DNA from: an uncultured Eubacteriales bacterium
GTDB lineage: Bacteria > Bacillota > Clostridia > Oscillospirales > Oscillospiraceae
Direction: 5' to 3'
NCBI GenBank assembly: GCA_900548795.1
Contig: URLT01000103.1
Span: 1 to 5,725 of the forward strand
DNA: 5,725 nucleotides
Part shown: one piece after another, positions 1-5,203 of the stretch
How the letters are laid out: every line of letters begins with the position of its first letter
Numbering within the stretch: the first letter of the stretch is position 1
Program-made: the position numbers and the translations under genes
The notes under the pieces: model-generated
The model's database searches: none
What the model was told of the DNA's origin: nothing
What the model saw: the letters and a program-made list of their open reading frames with translations, nothing else

Positions 1-218
1 AAATCGTGCACATTTTGTCGTTTTGCGGTACGCTGCTCTGCGGGGTGCTTGGTGTTGTATATGAAATCATTGGGTCTGTCAAATACAAACAATTACTGTC
101 TTCGTTTGGTATTTCTAATGGATTTGAGCGCACTTGGATTTGGGCTGTGGTGATGCTGATTTTGTTACTCTCAACCCACTTTATTAAAGCAGAATTATTA
201 TCTAATACTGATTCTTGA
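1..218 (+). CDS. 3' end of an unrecognised small membrane protein gene (5' partial)
   Basis: The reading frame is open from the left edge and ends at a TGA at 216-218, giving about 71 visible residues. I do not recognise the family. Two hydrophobic stretches are visible, one at the start (roughly residues 2-22) and one near the end (a WIWAVVMLILLL segment), with a short polar linker carrying a KYK and an FER between them. The product is therefore probably an integral membrane protein with at least two helices. A GTG at position 6 could formally be a start, but the window begins too close to judge a ribosome binding site. No in-frame ATG occurs before the second helix, so this is most simply the C-terminal part of a longer protein. 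Codons are AT-rich, unlike the genes from 852 onward, which may mean a different origin. Confidence 0.5.
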   Translation, partial: IVHILSFCGTLLCGVLGVVYEIIGSVKYKQLLSSFGISNGFERTWIWAVVMLILLLSTHFIKAELLSNTDS

Positions 219-335
219 TTCAATGTTTTAATCAAGGGAACCTCATAAAAATAGGGGAAATGGCACCGAAATATCCGTATCCGAAATGACCGAATAGAGC
301 ACCCGGCTATTTTTCGTGCGTTGCGCAGTTCTTTT

Positions 336-373
336 TCCCAACGCAACAAAATAAAAATTTTGTTGCGTTGGGA
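336..373. repeat. Perfect 17-bp inverted repeat with AAAA loop
   Basis: The arm at 336-352 (TCCCAACGCAACAAAAT) is matched exactly by its reverse complement at 357-373, leaving a four-base AAAA loop. The structure is not followed by a T-run on either strand: GGGGCAG follows on the plus strand and AAAAAG on the minus strand. It is therefore not a classical intrinsic terminator. The right arm contains the -35 element of the promoter at 363-391, so an operator bound by a dimeric regulator is one reading; a cruciform-forming element end is another. A further GTTGCG copy at 320-325 could compete for pairing with the left arm. Confidence 0.9.
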
Positions 374-391
374 GGGGCAGTGTGATATAAT
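363..391 (+). promoter_or_regulatory. Extended -10 promoter overlapping the long inverted repeat
   Basis: The -35 candidate is TTGCGT at 363-368. A 17-bp spacer separates it from a perfect TATAAT at 386-391, which is preceded by TGA at 383-385 to form an extended -10. A start near 398 is expected. The -35 lies inside the right arm of the 17-bp inverted repeat, so a protein bound to the repeat would compete with RNA polymerase. No conventional gene follows for about 450 bases, which suggests either a non-coding transcript or a relic promoter. Confidence 0.5.
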
Positions 392-448
392 ATAGGTGGA
401 AACAGGCTGAGATTGGAAAAATGCATCCCTTAGGCGCATGCGTGCCTT

Positions 449-474
449 GAGGCGGCCGCTTCGCGGCCGTCCTC
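449..474. other. GC-rich stem-loop
   Basis: GAGG at 449-452 and CGGCCGC at 453-459 pair with GCGGCCG at 463-469 and CCTC at 471-474, leaving a TTC loop and a single bulged T at 470. This makes 11 base pairs, eight of them in or next to a pure GC core. There is no T-run after it on either strand, so it is not a terminator by itself. It is probably a structural element of whatever RNA is made here, or an internal palindrome of the repeat-like tract. Confidence 0.6.
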
Positions 475-498
475 GAAAAGTCGTCGCCTCGGCGGTTT

Positions 499-579
499 CT
501 ATGAAATCAAAATCGATGCAAAATTGTCTTTGACGATTTTTTTCTCAGAGGCGAACAATTGCCGTGTGGCTTCGCTCAT
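499..579 (-). CDS. Possible 26-residue small protein ORF
   Basis: On the minus strand an ATG at 577-579 opens a frame ending with TAG at 499-501. A GGAGA Shine-Dalgarno-like sequence at 585-589 sits five bases upstream of the ATG, good spacing for a real start. The peptide begins MSEATRQLFASEKK, is amphipathic and has no clear membrane segment or signal peptide. The frame ends abruptly, and one base out of frame the minus strand stays open from 506 to a TGA at 243-245. It could therefore be the start of a decayed longer ORF rather than a complete small protein. I do not recognise a family. It overlaps the plus-strand small RNA candidate; at most one may be real. Confidence 0.25.
   Translation of the reverse strand: MSEATRQLFASEKKIVKDNFASILIS
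520..543 (+). terminator. Weak AU-rich terminator-like hairpin
   Basis: AAAATTGTC at 520-528 pairs with GACGATTTT at 532-540 around a TTT loop, with one G-U pair. The T-run continues to 543, giving seven T residues. The stem is mostly A-T, so the hairpin is much weaker than the one at 2495-2520. It would end a plus-strand transcript started near 398. Confidence 0.25.
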
Positions 580-649
580 AAAAATCTCCGTCAAGCAATT
601 CAAAATATCGCAAAAATGCCTTAACTGATTTAGGGAATCTCTGATTAAA

Positions 650-798
650 TCGCAAGAGCAGTCAGCAGATTGAAACGAAGACCCGGCGGAGCCTGTTCCG
701 TTCTCGCGGCGCGATCGACGCAGGCGCTCGGCTATCCGCCGCGCAAAGCACGCCGTTTTGTCCGGCCGGTCAGACAGTCACGGGCAACAGGTCGAGGC
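650..798. other. GC-rich spacer with no recognised gene
   Basis: This stretch lies between the AT-rich repeat-like tract and the recombinase promoter. Composition shifts to GC-rich at about 675, matching the genes to the right. Open frames exist on both strands, but they lack convincing start signals and run antisense to or out of frame with the recombinase. One 7-bp inverted repeat (CGCGGCG at 705-711 with CGCCGCG at 737-743) is visible, with a long loop. I see no tRNA, rRNA or riboswitch signature. Confidence 0.5.
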
Positions 799-827
799 TT
801 GACATCCGGGGCATCCTTTGCTATCAT
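799..827 (+). promoter_or_regulatory. Near-consensus sigma-70/SigA promoter for the recombinase operon
   Basis: The -35 is a perfect TTGACA at 799-804. A 17-bp spacer leads to TATCAT at 822-827, which matches five of six consensus bases. Transcription should start near 834, giving a leader of only about 18 nt that contains the CGGAGG ribosome binding site at 839-844. The short leader leaves little room for RNA-based control. No obvious operator palindrome overlaps it. Confidence 0.75.
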
Positions 828-851
828 AAAAAGCCTGTCGGAGGTATCGCT

Positions 852-1838
852 ATGCAAACCTATTCGGACGCACCGCAGCTCCTGCGCGAGTTTCTCTCGT
901 ATCACGAGACGATCAAGGGTCAGTCCGCGCAGACGATCAAGGAATATTATCTTGATCTGCGGATGTTCCTGCGCTTTATGGTGCTGGCCAAGAAGGAGCT
1001 GCCGTATCACACAGAGCTTGACAGCATCAGCATCAAGCAGGTCGATCTTGCGTTTATAAAAACAATAATGATTACTGATATTTTTGATTTTCTTTCCTAT
1101 CTGTCCAACGACCGACCGACCGATGAGCCGTCCGACCGCGGCATCGGCGCGGCGGCGCGCGCGCGGAAGCTCTCGGCGATCAAATCCTTCTATAAATATC
1201 TGACCGTGCGCACCAAGCAGCTCACGGAAAACCCTGTCAAGGAGATCGAGTACCCGAAAATTCGGAAGGCTTTGCCCAAATATCTCACGCTTGAGCAGTC
1301 CAAGCGCCTCCTCTCCTCTGTTTCCGGCACGAATGCCAAGCGGGACTACGCGATTCTGATGCTTTTTTTGAACTGCGGCATCCGCCGCGCCGAGCTGGTC
1401 GGGTTGAATCGTTCGGACGTATATGAAGATAGAATCCGCGTTACAGGCAAAGGAAACAAGGAGCGCGTGGTCTATTTTGGATCGTCGTGCAAGCGGGCAA
1501 TCGACGATTATCTGGTCGAACGCAACAAAAAAGTGCTCTCGGACGACCGGGCGTTATTCGGCTCGCGCGATAACAACCGCATCAGTGTTTCGGCCGTCCA
1601 TCGGCTTGTTAAAAAGCACCTGCTTGCCGCAGGGCTGGATGCAAATCAGCTCTCTGCGCACAAGCTGCGGCACACGGCTGCGACGCTGATGCTGTCAAAC
1701 GGCGTCGACGTCAAAACGGTTCAGGAGGTTCTGGGGCACGAGCACCTGAACACGACCGAGATTTACACGCACATCGAGAGCACAGAGCTGAAAATTGCGG
1801 CGGAGGCCAATCCCCTGTCGCACATCGATAAGGAGTAA
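852..1838 (+). CDS. Tyrosine recombinase, XerC/XerD-like
   Basis: This 328-residue protein is a site-specific DNA recombinase of the phage-integrase family. It cuts and rejoins DNA through a 3'-phosphotyrosine intermediate in the cytoplasm. An N-terminal SAM-like core-binding domain spans about residues 5-120, and the catalytic domain about 142-320. All expected catalytic positions are present: R178 in GIRRAEL, K200 in TGKGNKER, H270 and R273 in HKLRH, H296 in LGHEH and nucleophile Y305 in IYTH. CGGAGG lies seven bases before the ATG and a strong promoter lies just upstream, fixing the start. Length and simple two-domain layout fit the housekeeping Xer type that resolves chromosome dimers. 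An integrase of a mobile element is possible, since a repeat-like tract lies upstream, but no excisionase or att pair is visible. One AT-rich patch at about 1054-1104 encodes the end of the core-binding domain. The family is certain; Xer assignment is likely. Confidence 0.93.
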   Translation: MQTYSDAPQLLREFLSYHETIKGQSAQTIKEYYLDLRMFLRFMVLAKKELPYHTELDSISIKQVDLAFIKTIMITDIFDFLSYLSNDRPTDEPSDRGIGAAARARKLSAIKSFYKYLTVRTKQLTENPVKEIEYPKIRKALPKYLTLEQSKRLLSSVSGTNAKRDYAILMLFLNCGIRRAELVGLNRSDVYEDRIRVTGKGNKERVVYFGSSCKRAIDDYLVERNKKVLSDDRALFGSRDNNRISVSAVHRLVKKHLLAAGLDANQLSAHKLRHTAATLMLSNGVDVKTVQEVLGHEHLNTTEIYTHIESTELKIAAEANPLSHIDKE

Positions 1839-1841
1839 AAA

Positions 1842-2489
1842 ATGAGAAAAACACTTGTTTTTGACCTGGATGGTACCCTTTTGAACACGCTGGAGGACTT
1901 AAAAAACAGCATGAATCATGCCCTCGCGCGCTATGGTCTCCCGGCGCGCACGCTCCCGGAGGTTCAGGCAGCGGTCGGAAACGGGCTGCGGCGGCTGGTC
2001 GCCGGAAGCGCGCCCGATGGAACGCCCGAGGCACGGATCGACGAGCTGCTTGCTGCGCTCAAGGCGCATTATCTTGAGCACTGCATGGACTGCACCAAGC
2101 CTTATGAGGGCATTTTGCCGATGCTTTCTGCGCTGAAAAGCGCAGGCTTCCGCTTGGCGATCGTCTCGAACAAGGCGGACGAAATGGTTCAGGTGCTGCG
2201 CGCACGATACTTTGATGCGCTGATCCCCGTCGCCTGCGGCGAGACGGAAACAATCTGCCGCAAGCCCGCGCCGGATATGGTGCACGCAGCGCTGAAAAAG
2301 CTCGGCGCGGATGCAGCGGACGCCTATTACATCGGAGATTCCGACGTGGACATTCTGACGGCGAAGAACGCAGGTCTTCCCTGTCTCTCCGTCACTTGGG
2401 GCTTCCGCGACCGTGCGTTTCTGCTCGGGCACGGCGCGCAGAGGCTGTTCGACTCCCCTGCCGAGCTTTCTGAGTTCTTAATAAAATGA
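1842..2489 (+). CDS. HAD-family hydrolase, phosphoglycolate phosphatase (Gph)-like
   Basis: This 215-residue cytoplasmic enzyme belongs to the haloacid dehalogenase superfamily and should remove phosphate from a small phosphorylated metabolite using Mg2+. The four motifs are in order: FDLDGTLLNT with nucleophile D8 and acid D10, IVSNK with S109, KPAPD with K141, and IGDSDVD with D166 and D170. The helical cap inserted after motif I (about residues 15-85) marks the C1-type group that includes Gph, PGMB and pyrophosphatase PpaX. Phosphoglycolate is the usual default substrate for this layout, but the actual substrate cannot be read from sequence. The gene starts three bases after the recombinase stop, and its AAGGAG ribosome binding site (1830-1835) lies in the last recombinase codons, so the two are almost surely co-transcribed and may be translationally coupled. 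Length is normal for the family. Confidence 0.92.
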   Translation: MRKTLVFDLDGTLLNTLEDLKNSMNHALARYGLPARTLPEVQAAVGNGLRRLVAGSAPDGTPEARIDELLAALKAHYLEHCMDCTKPYEGILPMLSALKSAGFRLAIVSNKADEMVQVLRARYFDALIPVACGETETICRKPAPDMVHAALKKLGADAADAYYIGDSDVDILTAKNAGLPCLSVTWGFRDRAFLLGHGAQRLFDSPAELSEFLIK

Positions 2490-2494
2490 AGTAA

Positions 2495-2526
2495 CCGGCC
2501 GATTTCGAAAAATCGGCCGGCCTTTT
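2495..2526. terminator. Strong intrinsic terminator between convergent operons
   Basis: CCGGCCGATT at 2495-2504 pairs with AATCGGCCGG at 2511-2520, and T2505-A2510 extends the stem to 11 bp around a CGAA loop. On the plus strand it is followed by CC and TTTT (2523-2526), ending the recombinase-phosphatase operon. On the minus strand the stem comes four bases after the hydF TAA (2525-2527) and is followed by a T-rich but interrupted tract, so it may serve both directions. Confidence 0.85.
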
Positions 2527-3703
2527 ATCCTTCGATGGGTGCAAGTGCACGCGTCAGGATGCCGTTCATCAGCGCGATAGCCGTTCCGTAATTCGTGACC
2601 GGAACATTGTGTGCGCGACACACGGACAGTCTGGCGCGCATCTCCTGCGCGTTGAGCATACAGCCGCCGCAGTGGATCACGAGCGCGAACCCGGTCGGAT
2701 CGTCCGGAAATTCTCCGCCCGAGGTGAAGCGGAAGCGCAGCGTTTTCCCCGTGTAGGCCTGCAGCCAGCACGGCAGCTTTTCCGTGCCGATGTCGCCGCA
2801 TTGCCTGTGGTGCGTGCAGCCCTCGCAGATCAGGACGGCGTCGCCGTCGCGCAGCCGGCCAATGGCGTCCGCGCCGTCTCGCAGGGTCTGTAAATCGCCC
2901 TTATATCTCGCAAAAAGAATCGAAAAAGAGGTCAGCGGAATGGATTCCGGGACGATTTTTGCAACCGCTTCAAAGGCCTGCGAGTCGGTGATGACGAGCT
3001 GCGGAGGCCTTTTTATGAGCGAAAGCGTCGACTCCAGCTCCGTTTCGCGGCAAACGAACGCCGGGATGCCGTGGTCAAGCAGCTCGCGCAGGGTCTGCTG
3101 CTGCGGCAGGATCAGCCGTCCCTTCGGCGCTGCCTTGTCGATCGGCGTGACGAGCACGACCGGCAGCCCCGGCTGCAGCAGATCGCAGACCAGAAGGCGC
3201 TCCTGCTGCACGAGCGGGTGCGTCAATGCGGCAATGGCCTCCTTCAGCTCGCGCACGCCCTGTCCGGTGGCCGCGCTCACGGCCAGTCCGTTTTCGGGAA
3301 CGGACGCGACAAGGTCGGCCTTGTTGAAAACCGTTAGATATGGCTTTTTCTCGGCCGCAAGCTGCCGCAAAAACGCCTCGTCCTCCGGCTGAATCCCGAC
3401 GCTTGCATCCACGACCAGCACGGCAACGTCCGTTTTGCGCAGCGCCTCGCGCGCCTTTTGCACGCGCAGCGCGCCGAGCGCCCCTTCGTCGTCCAGTCCG
3501 GGCGTGTCGAGGATCACCACCGGGCCGACGGGCAGCAGCTCCATGGCCTTCTTGACCGGGTCTGTGGTCGTGCCGCGCACGTCGGAGACAACACTGAGCG
3601 CCTGCCCGGTCACGGCGTTGACAAGACTGGATTTTCCGGCGTTTCGGCAGCCGAAAAAGCCGATGTGTACGCGCTCGGCGGACACGGTATCGTTCAACGA
3701 CAT
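2525..3703 (-). CDS. hydF: [FeFe]-hydrogenase maturation GTPase HydF
   Basis: HydF is the cytoplasmic scaffold that carries the di-iron subcluster with CO and cyanide ligands and delivers it to apo-hydrogenase HydA. This 392-residue protein has the known three-part layout. The N-terminal GTPase domain (about 10-170) shows G1 GCRNAGKSS at 18-26, G2 GTTT at 44-47, G3 DTPG at 66-69, G4 NKAD at 127-130 and G5 SAA at 143-145. A dimerisation domain (about 175-265) follows, then a C-terminal FeS-binding domain. The cluster motif CxH(x45)HCxxC is present as C296, H298, H344, C345 and C348. C293 and C302 are extra cysteines around the first part. AAGGAGG lies seven bases before the ATG and fixes the start. 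The gene follows hydG by 21 nt and is the last of the operon, ending at the 2495-2520 hairpin. Identification is firm because this motif with a TrmE-like GTPase is specific to HydF. Confidence 0.97.
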   Translation of the reverse strand: MSLNDTVSAERVHIGFFGCRNAGKSSLVNAVTGQALSVVSDVRGTTTDPVKKAMELLPVGPVVILDTPGLDDEGALGALRVQKAREALRKTDVAVLVVDASVGIQPEDEAFLRQLAAEKKPYLTVFNKADLVASVPENGLAVSAATGQGVRELKEAIAALTHPLVQQERLLVCDLLQPGLPVVLVTPIDKAAPKGRLILPQQQTLRELLDHGIPAFVCRETELESTLSLIKRPPQLVITDSQAFEAVAKIVPESIPLTSFSILFARYKGDLQTLRDGADAIGRLRDGDAVLICEGCTHHRQCGDIGTEKLPCWLQAYTGKTLRFRFTSGGEFPDDPTGFALVIHCGGCMLNAQEMRARLSVCRAHNVPVTNYGTAIALMNGILTRALAPIEG

Positions 3704-3724
3704 GCTGCTTCCTCCTTGCTCCGC

Positions 3725-5173
3725 TCAGAAGCGGAAGTCGCGGCGGTTCGAATGCTTGATCGCCTCGATGTGCTCGGCAGCGATTCCGCGAGCCTTTTCA
3801 TTCGGGATCTTCTTCAGCTCGCGCTCGATCAGCGCATAGCCGAGTCTTCGGGTCTCCTCGCTTGCGTAGTCGACCAGAAATTCCGTGAGCGTCATAAGCG
3901 CGTTCGGCTGGCAGCAATTCTGGATCTGCCCGGTCTTGCACAGCGACATAAAGCGGTCGCCGGTGCGCCCCTCGCGATAGCACGCGGTGCAGAACGACGG
4001 AATGCAGCCCTGCTCCATCAGCCAGCGGACGACCTCGTCCAGACTGCGCTGGTCGGAGACGTCGAACTGTTCCGAGTCATGCGGACGCTCGCTTTCGGTG
4101 TAGCCGCCGACGGAGGTGCGCGACGCGCCGCTGACCTGACTGATGCCGAGGCGAAGCATTTTTTCGCGGACGGCCTGCGTCTCGCGAGTGGAGACGATCA
4201 TGCCGGTATAGGGCACGGCAACGCGGATGCAGGCGGTGATCTTCTCAAAGATCTCGTCGCTCAGGCCGTTGTCGAAGGCCGAGGGGTCAATGTCGTCGGC
4301 GCGCTTCACGCGCGGAACGCTGATGGTGTGCGGCCCGACGCCGTGGACGGCCTCGAGGTGCTCAGCGTGCATCAGCAGGCCGGCGAACTCATATTTATAT
4401 TTTTCCAGACCGAACAGCACGCCCAGACCAACGTCGTCGATGCCGCCCTCCATGGCGCGGTCCATGGCCTCGGTGTGATAATCATAGTCATGCTTCGGGC
4501 CGGTCGGATGCAGCGCGAGATAGCTCTCCTTGTGATAGGTCTCCTGAAAGAGAATGTAGGTGCCGATGCCGGCCTCCTTGAGCCTGCGATAGTTTTCGAC
4601 GGTCGTTGCGGCGATGTTGACGTTCACGCGGCGGATCGCGCCGTTTTTGTGCCGGATGGAATAGATCGTTTTGATGCACTCGAGAATATACTCGATCGGA
4701 TTGTTGACGGGATCCTCCCCTGCCTCGATAGCAAGGCGCTTGTGCCCCATGTCCTGAAGCGCGATGACCTCCGCGCGCACCTCGTCCTGCGTGAGCTTTT
4801 TGCGGGCGATGTGCTTGTTTTTCAGATGATAGGGGCAATAAACGCAGCCGTTGACGCAGTAATTTGACAGATAAAGCGGCGCAAACATGACGATGCGGTT
4901 GCCGTAGAACGCCAGCTTGATCTCCTCAGCCAGACGATAGAGCGCCTCGACCTTCTCCGGAAGCTCGCAGGCCAACAGAACCGATGCCTCGCGATGCGTC
5001 AGGCCGGCGCAGTGCACCGTTTTTCCGTCGCGGACGGGGCGCGCCTTTTCCAGCAGACGGTCGATCAGCTCGACGTTGTTCTTGTTTTCCTCTGCGTAGC
5101 GCAGCGTTTCGAGGATTTCCTCGTGATTGATGAATTCCTCAGCCTTGAGGGATTTGGGATCGTAGATTGGCAT
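3725..5173 (-). CDS. hydG: [FeFe]-hydrogenase maturation radical SAM tyrosine lyase HydG
   Basis: HydG uses S-adenosylmethionine to cleave tyrosine to p-cresol and dehydroglycine, which yields the CO and cyanide ligands. It releases an Fe(CO)2(CN)-cysteine synthon for the H-cluster. This 482-residue protein has the radical SAM motif CxxxCxxC at C106, C110 and C113. It also has the C-terminal CX2CX22C motif at C395, C398 and C421, which holds the auxiliary cluster with the dangler iron. That second motif separates it from the close relative ThiH, which makes dehydroglycine for thiamine synthesis and lacks it. Length is normal for HydG. Upstream of the ATG only a weak AGAG Shine-Dalgarno-like stretch, eight bases away, is seen, so translation may partly rely on coupling to hydE, whose stop is 30 nt upstream. 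hydF follows 21 nt downstream. Confidence 0.97.
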   Translation of the reverse strand: MPIYDPKSLKAEEFINHEEILETLRYAEENKNNVELIDRLLEKARPVRDGKTVHCAGLTHREASVLLACELPEKVEALYRLAEEIKLAFYGNRIVMFAPLYLSNYCVNGCVYCPYHLKNKHIARKKLTQDEVRAEVIALQDMGHKRLAIEAGEDPVNNPIEYILECIKTIYSIRHKNGAIRRVNVNIAATTVENYRRLKEAGIGTYILFQETYHKESYLALHPTGPKHDYDYHTEAMDRAMEGGIDDVGLGVLFGLEKYKYEFAGLLMHAEHLEAVHGVGPHTISVPRVKRADDIDPSAFDNGLSDEIFEKITACIRVAVPYTGMIVSTRETQAVREKMLRLGISQVSGASRTSVGGYTESERPHDSEQFDVSDQRSLDEVVRWLMEQGCIPSFCTACYREGRTGDRFMSLCKTGQIQNCCQPNALMTLTEFLVDYASEETRRLGYALIERELKKIPNEKARGIAAEHIEAIKHSNRRDFRF

Positions 5174-5203
5174 GGCTTTTTCTCTTTTCTAAAAAATATT
5201 CGA

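Larger units (their letters stand above)
398..543 (+). ncRNA. Candidate small RNA of about 145 nt
   Basis: The interval runs from the predicted start of the 363-391 promoter to a terminator-like hairpin ending in seven T residues at 537-543. It can form a 5-bp hairpin at about 434-447 (GGCGC/GTGCC with ATGC loop, including a G-U pair), a strong GC-rich hairpin at 449-474, and the hairpin at 520-540. It carries a nine-codon ATG ORF at 421-450 whose TGA overlaps the base of the GC-rich stem. No known RNA family was recognised. The proposal rests only on promoter, stem-loops and terminator in series; the terminator is weak. Confidence 0.2.
227..649. repeat. Candidate small mobile or repetitive element bounded by similar ends
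   Basis: The left end reads TTTAATCAAGGGAACCTC at 227-244. The right end reads AGGGAATCTCTGATTAAA at 632-649. The outer 8-mers are perfect inverted copies (TTTAATCA and TGATTAAA), while the inner 10-mers are direct copies differing at one base (AGGGAAYCTC). Taken as terminal inverted repeats, the two ends match at about 11 of 18 positions. The tract between them is more AT-rich than the genes to the right and contains a long palindrome, a promoter, two hairpins and a possible small ORF. No transposase gene is visible. It could be a MITE-like element or the remnant of an insertion sequence, but the end match is modest and chance is not excluded. Confidence 0.25.

Noticed and set aside
214..236. 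CTTGATT/AATCAAG hairpin over the stop of the first gene as its terminator
   Set aside because: Only seven mostly A-T pairs with a nine-base loop, no T-run, and it overlaps the stop codon itself.
336..373. Long inverted repeat as an intrinsic terminator
   Set aside because: Neither strand has a T-run after the stem; one side reads GGGGCAG and the other AAAAAG.
401..440. CTGAGAT motif resembling part of a TPP riboswitch
   Set aside because: The second conserved half of the thi-box is not found at suitable distance, and no thiamine gene follows.
668..676. GATTGAAAC, a common 3' end of CRISPR repeats
   Set aside because: It occurs once, with no repeated units or regular spacers around it.
670..1059. 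129-codon plus-strand open frame before and over the recombinase start
   Set aside because: Arg/Ser-rich composition typical of an out-of-frame reading, no ribosome binding site, and it overlaps the well-supported recombinase start.
3458..4867. 469-codon plus-strand open frame
   Set aside because: It is antisense to hydF and hydG, whose motifs are intact; its length comes from the high GC content and codon bias of those genes.
3725..5173. ThiH (thiamine biosynthesis) as an alternative to HydG
   Set aside because: The C-terminal CX2CX22C motif and the hydE and hydF neighbours identify HydG.
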